A DNA stretch of 64,000 nucleotides from Artemia franciscana (GCF_032884065.1 NC_088879.1:18606489-18670488), one strand, 5' to 3'; shown: positions 1-9,513, counted from the stretch's first letter. The notes: generated from the letters alone by a model not told the origin. Translations and numbers: made by a program.

Positions 1-1395
1 CCGGTCGTCATTTACATCCCCCTGTTTCCCCCGGTGTCCCCGTTGTAGTTGTGTCCCTGTGTCCCGGTCGTCATTTATATTCCCTGTGTCCCGGGTCCCG
101 GTCGTCATTTGTATCCCGGTGTCCCGGTCTGTATATACATTCGTTTTTTAGTTTTGTTTTTCTCCTTTATTTTTTTCCTTTTTAGCTTATTTAGATTTTT
201 AGATTTTTTAGTTTTTTTATTAGTTTTTAGTTTTTTTTTCTTTTTAGTTTTTTTGTCCCGGTCGTCATTTATATCCCCCTGTTTCCCCCGGTGTCCCCGT
301 TGTAGTTGTGTCCCTGTGTCCCGGTCGTCATTTATATTCCCTGTGTCCCGGTCGTCATTTGTATCCCGGTGTACCGGTCTGTATATACATTCGTTTTTTA
401 GTTTTGTTTTTCTCCTTTATTTTTTTCCTTTTTTTTTCTTTTTTAGTTTATTTAGATTTTTAGATTTTTTAGTTTTTTTATTAGTTTTAAGTTTTTTTTT
501 CTTTTTAGTTTTTTTGTAGTTTTTACCTTCTTTTTAGTTTTGTTAATTTTTTTTTTTACTTATGTCCTGGTCGTCATTTATACTCCCTGTGTCCCGGTGC
601 TTTGTTGATTGCTAATCGAACATTCCTTTTGTCCTGGTCGCTTTCTCTTTGAGTGTCGTCATTTATTTTTTTCTTTTTTAGTTCTTTTAGTTTTTACCTT
701 TTTTAGTTTTTTTAGGTTTTTAGATGAAAATTTTTTTTAGTTTTTTCCTTTTTTTCTTTTTAGTTTTTTATTGGTTTTTACCTTTATGTTAGCTTATTTT
801 TCAGTTTTTTCCTTTTTTTTTAGTTTTTTTTATTTTTTATTTTTTTTTAGTTTTTTACCTTTTTTTAGTTTTTTTAGTTTTTTTAGTTTTTTAGCTTTTT
901 TACTTTTTTTATTAGTTTTTAGTTTTTTTGTAGTTTTTGCCTATTTTTAGTTTTTTCAGTTTTTTTTTAGTTTTTTATTGGTTTTTACCTTTATTTTAGC
1001 TTATTTTTCAGTTTTTTCCTTTTTTTTAGTTTTTTTTTAGTTTTTAGTTTTTTTAGTTTTTTACCTTTTTTTAGTTTTTTTAGTTTTTTTAGTTTTTTAG
1101 CTTTTTTATTTTTTTTATTAGTTTTTAGTTTTTTTGTAGTTTTTGCCTTTTTTTTAGTTTTTTTAGTTTTTTAGCTTTTTTATTAGTTTTTAGTTTTTTT
1201 TGTAGTTTTTGCCTTTTTTTAGTTTTTTTAGTTTTTTAGCTTTTTTATTTTTTTTATTAGTTTTTAGTTTTTTTTGTAGTTTTTGCCTTTTTTTAGTTTT
1301 TTCAGTTTTGACGTCACCTGATCCAGTTTTTTCAGGTGACGTCACCTGATCCACGATCCACAGATCCACAGACAACTTATTTTTATATATATAGA
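1..1395 (-). mobile_element. Non-autonomous Helitron unit (5' end at 1395)
   Basis: On the minus strand this unit begins at 1395 with TCTATATATATAAAAATAAG, followed by TGTGGATC repeats and the GGTGACGTCACC palindrome (1310-1365). It then runs through a long A-rich phrase array (T-rich on plus, about 670-1300) and blocks of the GTCCCGGTCGTCATTTATAT minisatellite (1-135, 250-395, 565-660). It is cut by the window edge. No coding capacity is credible; translations across it are low-complexity Phe/Leu or repeat-encoded strings. Assignment to Helitron rests on the 5' end shared with the RepHel-bearing copies. Confidence 0.75.
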
Positions 1396-1946
1396 TAGTT
1401 TTTTTTTTTACTTATGTCCTGGTCGTCATTTATACTCCCTGTGTCCCGGTGCTTTGTTGATTGCTAATCGAACATTCCTTTTGTCCTGGTCGCTTTCTCT
1501 TTGAGTGTCGTCATTTATTAGTTTTTTCCTTTTTTTCTTTTTAGTTTTTTATTGGTTTTTACCTTTATTTTAGCTTATTTTTCAGTTTTTTCCTTTTTTT
1601 TTAGTTTTTTTTTATTTTTTATTTTTTTTAGTTTTTTACCTTTTTTTAGTTTTTTTAGTTTTTTTAGTTTTTTAGCTTTTTTACTTTTTTTATTAGTTTT
1701 TAGTTTTTTTTGTAGTTTTTGCCTTTTTTTAGTTTTTTCAGTTTTTTTTTTAGTTTTTTATTGGTTTTTACCTTTATAGTTTTTTTAGTTTTTTAGCTTT
1801 TTTATTTTTTTTATTAGTTTTTAGTTTTTTTTGTAGTTTTTGCCTTTTTTTAGTTTTTTCAGTTTTGACGTCACCTGATCCAGTTTTTTCAGGTGAGGTC
1901 ACCTGATCCACACATCCACAGACAGACAACATATTTTTATATATAT

Positions 1947-1949
<3 letters not shown>
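1396..1949 (-). mobile_element. Second tandem Helitron 5' half-unit
   Basis: This repeats the layout of the preceding unit in the same orientation: minisatellite block (1410-1515), T-rich array (1520-1860), GGTGACGTCACC region and a 5' terminus with TC at 1948-1949. It lacks a 3' hairpin, so it looks like a tandem duplication of a 5' half rather than a complete element. The reverse complement of the 1-1949 pair is closely matched at about 27000-28930. Confidence 0.7.

Positions 1950-2011
<62 letters not shown>
1949..2011. repeat. (AT)n between two Helitron ends
   Basis: A pure AT dinucleotide tract lies exactly between the 5' end of the unit on its left (TC at 1948-1949) and the 3' CTAG of the unit on its right (2012-2015), both on the minus strand. 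Confidence 0.9.
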
Positions 2012-2012
<1 letters not shown>

Positions 2013-2142
2013 TAGCTGTTGGGGTGGTGCTTCGTGCCACCCCAACACCTAGCTGGTGGGGCTTTTCGCGTCCCCCCCAAAGCCCCCCCCGTGCACGTAA
2101 GTCGTTCCGTGCCATTGTAGTTGTGTCCCTGTGTCCCACCTG

Positions 2143-2210
<68 letters not shown>

Positions 2211-2365
2211 ACTACGTAAAACATACGAATATACAACATTCTTCACTGTCCCATTGTCTGCGCATATAAATAGATTGTCAGGTTTACTGACTCTTGAACA
2301 TGCAACATATAATTGTCCATGGGAAAAACAATTCGTATTCAGATCTATACCTCATTATTCTAATG
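2012..2365 (-). mobile_element. Helitron 3' end with helicase C-terminal remnant
   Basis: Reading the minus strand, a helicase C-terminal scrap (2205-2365, encoding [12 protein letters not shown] sequence) is followed by an (AT)n tract (2146-2207), the TTCACAGGTGGGACAC segment and the GC-rich terminus ending CAGCTAG at 2012. The terminal hairpin is 2018-2046, a 10-bp stem. CTAG is followed by T, as expected for a Helitron inserted between A and T. Confidence 0.8.
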
Positions 2366-2610
2366 ATGTACCCCTGTGTCCCGGTCGTCATTTATATTCC
2401 CTGTGTCCTGGTCGTCATTTGTGTCCCGGTATCCCAGTTTGTAATTTCTCTTTGAGTGTCCCGGTCGTCATTTATATTCCCTGTGTCCCGGTCCTCATGA
2501 TTCTAATGATTGCCCTTGAGCTTTGTTGATGGTGATTGCTAATCGAACATTCCCTGTGTCCCAGTCGTCATTTGTATCCCGGTGTCCCGAACTGTATATA
2601 CATTCGGTTT
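2365..2610. repeat. GTCCCGG minisatellite block
   Basis: Imperfect tandem units of about 27 bp starting GTCCCGGTCGTCATTTATAT alternate with a longer variant containing CAGTCTGTAATTTCTCTTTG. The unit length is divisible by three, so spurious open frames cross it. Confidence 0.85.
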
Positions 2611-2890
2611 TGAAATGGTATATGATGAAATAAATTTTTGTATTTTTCCCCTTTTTTCTTTTTAGTTTTTTTTTTTGGTTTTTACTTTTTTTTTAGTTTT
2701 TTTTTCTTTGTTACTTTTTAGTTTTTTTTTTTAGTTTTTTAATTTTATTTTTCTCCTTTATTTTTCATTTTTTTTAATTTTTTAGTTTTTTTAGTTTTTT
2801 AGCTTTTTTATTTTTTTTTATTAGTTTTTCTTTTTTTTCTTTTTAGTTTTTTTGTGGTTTTTACCTTTTTTTTAGTTTTTTTTTTACTTT
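2611..2890. repeat. T-rich phrase array
   Basis: Runs of T broken by TTTAG and TTTACC phrases, the complement of the CTAAAAA arrays seen in other Helitron units here. There is no gene in it. Confidence 0.8.
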
Positions 2891-3026
2891 TGTCCTGGTC
2901 TTCATTTATACTCCCTGTGTCCCGGTCGTCATTTGTGTCTCGGTCCTTTGTTGATGGTCATTGCTAATCGAACATTCCTTGTATCCTTGTCGCTTTCTCT
3001 TTGAGCGTCCCGGTATATATAACAAA
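2890..3026. repeat. Minisatellite block
   Basis: A short block of the GTCCCGGTCGTCATTTATAT family, including the segment TGCTAATCGAACATTCCTTG that recurs in many units of the window. Confidence 0.7.
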
Positions 3027-3319
3027 GCTCAAGGGCAATCATTAGAATCATGAGGTATAGATCTGAATACAGATTGTTTTCCCATGGACCATTATATGTT
3101 GCATGTTCAAGAGTCGGTAAACCTGACAATCTATTTATATGCAAAGACAATGGGACAGCATCTATCTATATTCACAGGTGGGACATAGGGACACAACTAC
3201 AATGGCGCGTAACTATTATGGCACGTAACGACTTACGCGCGCGGGGGGGCTTGGGGGGGGCGCGAAGCGCCCCCACCAACTAGGTGTTGGGGTGGCGCGA
3301 AGCGCCACCCCAACAGCTA

Positions 3320-3320
<1 letters not shown>
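3027..3320 (+). mobile_element. Helitron 3' end, plus strand, double hairpin
   Basis: A helicase C-terminal scrap (3030-3160, including the coding trace of [14 protein letters not shown]) leads into CACAGGTGGGACATAGG, GCGCGTAAC motifs and two consecutive hairpins. The first is 3256-3274 (GGGGGCGC, GAA loop, GCGCCCCC) and is followed by its own CTAG. The second is 3286-3314 with a perfect 13-bp stem and GAA loop. The element ends CTAG at 3317-3320, followed by T. Confidence 0.85.
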
Positions 3321-3418
<98 letters not shown>

Positions 3419-3436
3419 CATAGTATATATATATTT
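3321..3436. repeat. (AT)n microsatellite
   Basis: AT tract with minor interruptions, starting immediately after the CTAG 3' end of a plus-strand Helitron. Confidence 0.9.
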
Positions 3437-3461
3437 AGTATTTTTCTTCTTTTGTATTAAT

Positions 3462-3541
3462 GCTAAAGCCAAGGTTCAAACCTGGAGCCTCTCGGACCTA
3501 GAACCTGAAAAATAACGCTTTAGCAACTCAGCTACTTCGGC
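3462..3541 (-). other. tRNA-like sequence, copy 1
   Basis: The 80-nt minus-strand sequence starts GCCGAAGTAGCTGAGTTGC and ends CTTTAGC. The first and last seven bases pair at six of seven positions (one G-T wobble, one mismatch). An A-box-like TAGCTGAGTTGC and a B-box-like GGTTTGAACCT are present. The T arm closes as CCAGG/CTTGG, CAG sits in the anticodon position and there is a long variable region, as in Leu-type tRNAs. Imperfect D and anticodon stems make it a tRNA-derived module, not a proven tRNA gene. Confidence 0.55.
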
Positions 3542-3694
3542 TTGAATACATTCGTTTTGAGCAGCTTCCTCGGGTGTTGCCATTGTAGGTTCTTCAGTCA
3601 TTTTACAATTAGAAATTTCTCTTTCAACGGTCTCCTTACAATTAAAAATTTGTCTTTGAACGATATTCTTAAATACCTGTGTCCTGGTCGTCAT
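3542..3694 (-). pseudogene. Helitron ORF N-terminal fragment joined to tRNA-like module
   Basis: A minus-strand frame starting at 3694 (TTRTQVFKNIVQRQ...) contains MTEEPTMATPEEAAQNE, related to the N terminus of the Helitron proteins here (MTDELTMAKADEDAQRV). It then runs directly into the 80-nt tRNA-like sequence. The same fusion occurs on the plus strand at 39473-39691. It is a relic with no recognisable domain. Confidence 0.5.
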
Positions 3695-4000
3695 TTATAT
3701 TCCCTGTGTCCCGGTCGTCATTTGTGTCCCGGTATCCCAGTCTGTAATTTCTCTTTGAGTGTCCCAGTCGTTATTTATATTCCCTCTCTCCCGGTCGTCA
3801 TTTGTGTCTCGGTCTGTAATTTCTCTTTGAGTGTTTATACCTGTGTCCTGGTCGTCATTTATATTCCCTGTGTCCCGGTCGTCATTTGTGTCCTGGTATC
3901 CCAGTCTGTAATTTCTCCTTGAGTGTCCCGGTCGTTATTTATATTCCCTCTGTCCCGGTCGTCATTTGTGTCCCGGTCTGTAATTTCTCTTTGAGTGTTT
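3675..4000. repeat. Minisatellite block
   Basis: About ten imperfect units of the GTCCCGGTCGTCATTTATAT / GTCTGTAATTTCTCTTTGAG family in plus orientation. Confidence 0.85.
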
Positions 4001-4042
4001 TTTCTTTTTAGTATTTTTTAGTTTTTTACATTTTTTCTTTTT

Positions 4043-4411
4043 TCAGTTTTCTTTTTCTTCTTTATTTTTCAGCTTCACTATCATACATATCGCCGAACCT
4101 TTGTTTTTTTTAACTAAAATCTGGTAGGCATTGATGACCTTATCCAAGTCAAAATCCCGAACCCAATCATCATCGCTATCATTTTCAGTTTTGATATGTT
4201 TTGACTCTCGCTGTCCAGGTGGATCTTCATCTAACTGCACGGTTTTGCGTTCTTTAGCCTCAAGCCTGTTTCCTTGCTGTTCTTTTGATTCCTCGGCACG
4301 CTTTCTTTTCTGACTTTCTCTATCAGCAGTAAGTTTTTTGGCATGGACTCTTTGAGCATCTTCATCGGCTTTTGCCATTGTAAGTTCATCAGTCATTTTA
4401 AACTTAAACAT
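4043..4411 (-). CDS. Short Helitron-borne ORF with acidic C-terminal module
   Basis: This 122-codon frame begins MFKFKMTDELTMAKADEDAQ, the same N terminus as RepHel copy A, with one basic repeat (RESQKRKRAEES). It does not continue into Rep. It passes through ERKTVQLDEDPPGQRESKH to the acidic SDDDWVRDFDLDKVINAYQI module and a Lys-rich tail. Related frames or relics lie at 49709-50128, 12672-12760, 25800-25930 and 26104-26300, always in Helitron context. I do not recognise the module. Plausible roles are an accessory protein or a captured host fragment, but that is inference. Confidence 0.5.
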   Translation of the reverse strand: MFKFKMTDELTMAKADEDAQRVHAKKLTADRESQKRKRAEESKEQQGNRLEAKERKTVQLDEDPPGQRESKHIKTENDSDDDWVRDFDLDKVINAYQILVKKNKGSAICMIVKLKNKEEKEN

Positions 4412-4524
4412 TAATAGATTTCTACGTGAACATATATGTCTTAAATATCTTTAATGACGTCACCGTCATAGCACAAATGACAACAACTAACTTCATGACG
4501 TCAATCGATATATAGATATATATA
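4412..4524 (-). mobile_element. Helitron 5' leader of the short ORF unit
   Basis: The leader carries AATGACGTCACCGTCAT and further GACGTC motifs and ends at TATATATCTATATATCG on the minus strand. It abuts the CTAG 3' end of copy A at 4525 through a short TA stretch: a head-to-tail arrangement. Confidence 0.6.
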
Positions 4525-4679
4525 CTAGCTGTTGGGGTGGCGCTTCGCGCCACCCTAATACCTAGTTGGTGGGCGCTTCGCGCCCCCCAAGCCCCCCCCC
4601 CCCCCGCGCGCGTAAGTCGTTACACGCCATATTAGTTACGCGCCATTGTAGTTGTGGCCCTGTGTCCCACCTGTGAATA

Positions 4680-4880
4680 TAGATAGATTTATATATGTGT
4701 TTCAAACTACGTAAAAATTGCGAATATACAACATTCTTGGCTTTCCCATTGTCTGTGCATATACAAAGCCGTATTAACTAATAATGACGTCATATGCAAA
4801 CGCTCTTTTTACAAACAAACAAACATGCATACACACAACTCGTTTTTATATAGATAGATAGATAGATAGATACAATAAAA
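4680..4880 (-). mobile_element. Nested Helitron stub in copy A 3' region
   Basis: After the helicase stop the minus strand shows TATCTATCTATATAAAAACG (a 5'-end variant), GAGTTGTGTGTATGCATG and a second short helicase-tail copy (GACAATGGGAAAGCCAAGAA). The same roughly 200-bp block follows the helicase in copies C, F and E. Confidence 0.6.
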
Positions 4881-4881
4881 A

Positions 4882-5874
4882 TTAACTGCGTAAAACTTGC
4901 GAAAATACAACATTCTTCGCTGTCCAATTGTCTCTGCATATAAATAGATTGTCAGGTTTACCGACCCTCGAACATGCAACGTACAATTGTCCATGGGAAA
5001 AACAATCAGTATTAAGATCTATACCACATTTTTCTAATGATTGACCTTGAGCTTTGTTAATGGTGATTGCAAATGCTAATCGAATTGGGAATTGCAATCT
5101 TTTAAATTGAAAAGGCAGATCCGTTGGAATCATGGGAATGCGAGGAATAAGAACAGCCTCACCCTCAAAAGGCCCTGTCAAGATTGTGGCCTCTATTAGG
5201 TTTTCCATTGTTTTTTTTACGGCAAGTCGCGTGCCATTGCAAAGCTTTGGTGGGTTGATATTTCTTAAAATTATTATTGGTACGCCTATTTTTAGTTGTA
5301 GCACGTGTGGTTGAAACCCTGAAAGATCTAAGGAATTTAAAAATTCAGATGGATAATTAACCGCTTCATTTGGTTCCAAAACTGTGTCGACTGACTTGTA
5401 AAGGACTGTCTGGTCTCGAATCTTGGTCAAAACAATATTGTTGATTTCGTGGACGTTTATATTTTTGGGTGTGAGAATCGCTCTTTCACTTAGCCATTTA
5501 TTATTTTTATAATTTTTTAGAATATTCGGAAATACTTTTTCAATCAATTCATTTGTGGACGTCACTAAATTACAGAAATCAGCAGGTAGTTGTATACGTC
5601 CTGATATTGCGTCTACTGGGAGCTTTCCGTTTCCAATTGCCAGCAATCGATCTGAAAATGTTTGACCAGAGTCATCGTTTTGCAATCGGACACGCATATT
5701 TGTAATTAATTTTAATATTTTTACGTGTGCCCATAAATTAGAATTTTTCAGGCAAGCATTCATTTCGTCTACAGGAGTTGATCTAGGTATTATAGGTAAT
5801 GTTTGCCTGAAATCTCCCGCAAGCAATATTAATATGCTGCCAAAGGGTTTCGACTTCCCTCTCAAATCTTTCAA
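4882..5874 (-). pseudogene. Copy A: helicase C-terminal half
   Basis: Pif1-type SF1B helicase segment of 330 codons. It has LLAGDFRQTLPIIPRS near its start, [52 protein letters not shown] and [16 protein letters not shown]. The upstream part is separated by a single nonsense change: at 5875-5877 the codon aligned with Gln (CAA in copy D) is TAA. The apparent Met start is therefore an artefact of that stop. Confidence 0.9.
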
Positions 5875-5877
5875 ACA

Positions 5878-6363
5878 TTAATCCAGAGCCTCGAGCGATT
5901 TTTTGTGTGCCTTTGTGCACTCATCCCAAATAATAAGTTTGCATTGCTGCAATACTTTACCCATCTCAGATGATTTGGAAATATTGCACGTGGGAGTTTC
6001 TGTAGAATGCAAATTCAGAGGCAATTTCAAAGCGGAATGAGCAGTTCTTCCACCTGGCAGCAATGTTACGGCTATTCCGGACGACGCAATTGCCAACGCT
6101 ATATCATTTTTTGATCGAATTGATGCCAGAATCAGTTTTATCACAAACGTTTTACCAGTACCTCCTGGCGCATCCAAAAAGAAAATTTCTCCAACGTTGT
6201 TATCGACACAATGCATTATCGTATCATAAATGTCTTTTTGTTCCGACGTTAACTTGGAAATGTTATTTTGTACATACGACAATAGATCACTCGTACTGTA
6301 ACTTTGTTCACGATCCAATTCTACACATGTCGAAACAGAAGCGATACGGTTAGGTGAAGGCAT
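5878..6363 (-). pseudogene. Copy A: helicase N-terminal part (Walker A/B)
   Basis: Contains FLDAPGGTGKTFVIKLILA (Walker A, ATP binding) and KLIIWDECTKAHKKS (Walker B), plus SSGIAVTLLPGGRTAHSALK. It is bounded upstream by a CAG-to-TAG nonsense at 6370-6372, within the MANKPLQ motif, and downstream by the stop at 5875. Family knowledge: this domain unwinds DNA ahead of Rep during rolling-circle transposition. Confidence 0.9.
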
Positions 6364-6372
6364 TCCTAAATC

Positions 6373-6753
6373 CTAAAGAGGTTTGTTTGCCATACGTACG
6401 CACAAATCTTCTATAATAACTAAAGTGTAGTTATAAATTTCTGATGTAAAATCAAAACTCATATCTGACGTCTCTAACTGTTTTCGATGGAGTATATCTT
6501 CGGACATTTTTGACTTATATTTTTCCCATAACTCTGTAGGAGCTGATGGAGAGCAAGCTGTTAAAATTATGCAAAACAATGCACGAATTTGACTTGGGGT
6601 TGACGTTTCGCACGCGTCATTGATGCAGTTATCCCAGTGTTGGTCATTCTCCAATAAATTCAGAGCTTGGCATGTACTACGGTAAGTGTCATGTATAGTA
6701 CCGTTTGCAGTTCTCAAATACTCAAAGGATGTCGGACCGGGTAAATTCACCAA
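6373..6753 (-). pseudogene. Copy A: Rep-helicase linker
   Basis: Encodes VNLPGPTSFEYLRTANG through MSEDILHRKQLETSDMSFDF to MANKPL, the region joining Rep and helicase. The same sequence lies at residues 394-518 of the copy D frame. The frame is open but ends at the nonsense codon 6370-6372. Confidence 0.85.
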
Positions 6754-6809
6754 AAGCAGGCGTAGAAAGAAGCATTCATGTTGATTGGGGTAAACGGTGT
6801 AGAGTCTTC

Positions 6810-7520
6810 CTATCGTGGTATCTTTGAAGATGGTAGGTTGGCCGTCGACTGACCTACCCTGTTTTCGACGTTCAAATACTTTATCTTTATTATTTCACGT
6901 GTAATACGAAGGCACTTCAGTGTACAGCAGTTTTTTTTGCAAAAGAATGATATTTGCAAAGCGAAAAAAAAGCTGTTAATGTTGTATCCGGTGGATTCAG
7001 GGCTCTTTGTTGCACTGGTTTCCGTGAAATAAACACGTTGACCATTCTGTAAATGTACCGCTAAGTGAACAACAGCTGGACTATGTTCATGTACCGGAAA
7101 TGAAAGAATTCGCCAAACAGCTTCATTACTGCTTATGTATCTTCCAGCCTGATATTGTACGATTTCGTCGAAATCTTTGATTTCGGGCTGCAAGCCAAAA
7201 ACTGCCATGTCACTGCCTTTGTTGACGTATTTACATATGTATTTGATTGACTTTACGGAGTTACAGTATTCAACGTTTATGTGTGCATTAAATGTTTTTG
7301 ATAATAATGGGGAATATGGAATAACCCACTGGTTATCTACTTCGATGGTGGTACCGTTACGCTTCTTTTTTATTGCTGTTTTACCGCCATCTTCAGTAGA
7401 TCTTTTTCTATATTGTGGATAACCATCATTGCCAGTAATTGTGTTTGATACTAAAAGTCGAGGATATTGCTTTGTGCACCTTCCTTTGGCCATGGTGAAT
7501 TTTCGTTCAGTGCACCGCAA
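6810..7520 (-). pseudogene. Copy A: Rep C-terminal part with catalytic Tyr region
   Basis: Contains KYICKYVNKGSDMAVFG, the Rep tyrosine motif region (Y-x2-K-Y-x2-K). Upstream a 4-bp deletion in ATGCATGG near 7490 shifts frame. Downstream an 8-base T run (6931-6938 on plus; seven in copies C and D) shifts it again, so the last 30 codons are out of frame. Confidence 0.85.
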
Positions 7521-7593
7521 GGTCCATGTATTATATTTTTTACAATAATATCATGTAACTTATCGACATTTTTATCAGGTATTTCAGCGGAAA

Positions 7594-8763
7594 TCACATC
7601 ATCAATTTCGTTCGAAGTAATTTTTTATGTAGCCAGATTAGTATATGTGCGTGTGGCAAACCTCGTTTTTGCCATTCCACTGAGTACATCCAGCATCGCA
7701 CTAACCCAAATACTTCAAGTTTTACTATGTAGTTTATCAGTGATTTCAACTTTTGCCGGAAGACACGGGCCGTAATGTCATGCCTATGAACCGCCGATTG
7801 TCCTTGAAGTAAAAGCTGCAGTATCTCGTCCCAAGATTGATTACATGTAAATGTAATAAATAAATCTGGACGACCATAGAGACGAACATACGCAATAGCA
7901 TCTTGAGCATATTCATGCATATGACGGGGACTGCCAGCATATGACGAAGGTAAAATTGTTAATCCAACGTTTGTGGTATTACCGTCATTTATAATTGCAT
8001 CTCGCAAATGAATGTATTGTTCAGAGCGGAGCTTGGTCTGATTCAGGCGGATATATAGCAAACAATCTGATTCAATTTTAGCATACATATGAAGGACAAA
8101 TTGGTGAAACAATTCACGGCATTTTAAAATATAATTTTCTTCATCCTGTCGAATCATTAGTCTATAGGAATAATAATGCATTGTACTGCATTTCTCGTTC
8201 ATTTCTTTGTTAGTGACTGGATTCATCAATTTAATATTAAAGTGATAGCCGTCGGCTCCATCCCAAAAAATGATAGGATATTGTAGGGCATCGTAGCATC
8301 GATGAGTTTCTGCAATTCTTAACAACTGAGCGTTTCGCTTATGAAGAATAATATCTCGAGGTAGAAACTGATCACCGACCATAACGATTGCCACTTCGTC
8401 GATAGTTGGAGCATTGTATCTACGAACATGTTGGCCAGGAGGCGTTTTGTCAGCGGAAATAACAATTTTATGCGTATCAGTAGGCATCAAATCGATGGCT
8501 GTTTTGAACAGACGCACTAAATTATTATTTTCGTGGAAAAGATGTTGCAATTGGGAAACGATTGTCCTTTCAACGTTGGGAGAAGTTTCGCAACGTGCAT
8601 TCAATTCAGAATTTCTATCACTGATGAAGTACAATTGTAAAAATTTATGATTCTCGCCTGAGAATGGTAGAAGGGACCCTGCTCTATGATAAATTTGCCC
8701 TTTTAGTTTGAAAGTAGACATAAATTGATCTGGATTTTCGATTTGGGCTCCAAACGACGTCAT
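7594..8763 (-). pseudogene. Copy A: Helitron-like Rep N-terminal/central domain
   Basis: A 389-codon frame. It begins with MTSFGAQIENPDQF and SLLPFSGENHKFLQLYFISD. It continues through AIAYVRLYGRPDLFITFTCN, which matches the conserved Rep region, to the HUH motif in RGLPHAHILIWLHKK. It loses frame at a 6-base T run (7621-7626; seven in copy D), giving the spurious tail LLRTKLMM. Copy C carries the same 1-base loss. Confidence 0.9.
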
Positions 8764-8793
8764 TTGGAAACATGAGTTGTATTTTCTGATTTT

Positions 8794-9513
8794 TTACAAA
8801 AAACGCTTAGATTCTGACGTAGTTCCAGTAAGGAAAGTTTTCAATGGCTCTGGTGGTGCAGCCAGTAGAGGAAGTTTAACTTTTCCCGAGGCGCAACACA
8901 TTCCCATTGTTTCACCATTGAATTTCAAGGCCTTGCAATAGGGACAAATTTTAGACATTGTCCCGATTTGAACACATCTACTCAAGCTATAATCATCGAC
9001 TGGGCTGTACCTGAATGCCAGGCGATAACTTTCAGGTTGCTCTGATTCCTCGGCACGCTTTCTTTTCTTACTTTCTCTATCAGCAGCAAGCCTGATTTCT
9101 TGCTGTTCTTGTGATTCCTTGGCACGCTTTCTTTTCTTACTTTCTTTATCAGCAGCAAGCCTGATTTCTTGCTGTTCTTGTGATTCCTCGGCACGCCTTC
9201 TTTTTTCACTTTCTCTTTTAGCAGCAAGTCTGCTTTCGCGTTGCTCTGGTAGTTCCTCGGCACGCTTTCTGTTCTTTCTTTCTCTATCAGCCTCAAACCT
9301 GTTTCCTTGCTGTTCTTTTGATTCCTCGGCACGCTTTCTGTTCTTTCTTTCTCTATCAGCCTCAAGCCTGTTTCCTTGCTGTTCTTTTGATTCTTCGGCA
9401 CGCTTTCTTTTCTGACTTTCTCTATCAGCAGCAAATTTTTTGGCATAGACTCTTTGAGCATCTTCATCGGCTTTTGCCATTGTAAGTTCATCAGTCATTT
9501 TAAACTTAAACAT
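8794..9513 (-). pseudogene. Copy A: RepHel N terminus with 23-aa basic repeats and Cys motif
   Basis: A 239-codon frame. After MFKFKMTDELTMAKADEDAQ come five 23-residue basic repeats plus a partial one (core KRKRAEESKEQQ, predicted coiled coil). Next is CPYCKALKFNGETMGMCCAS, a CxxC...CC zinc-binding motif typical of RepHel N termini. It is separated from Rep by one nonsense: TAA at 8791-8793, where copy D has TCA. The start is the first Met common to copies A and C. Confidence 0.85.

Noticed and set aside
49..519. Long open frames rich in Phe, Leu and repeated SRSSF/CPGRHLY strings
   Set aside because: They are translations of the 27-bp minisatellite (unit divisible by three) and T-rich arrays; the same strings appear at more than ten loci in different frames and strands.
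3675..4000. Possible CRISPR-like array of repeats and spacers
   Set aside because: Units are imperfect, spacers are repeat variants, there are no cas genes and the genome is eukaryotic; it is a minisatellite.
5132..5314. Plus-strand frames opposite the helicase, such as GMRGIRTASPSKGPVKIVAS
   Set aside because: Antisense shadow of the conserved helicase sequence; it recurs wherever the helicase does.
8982..9491. 169-codon frame overlapping the RepHel N terminus
   Set aside because: It is the +1 frame of the 69-bp coding repeats; the Cys motif and homology to other copies lie in the 8794-9513 frame.
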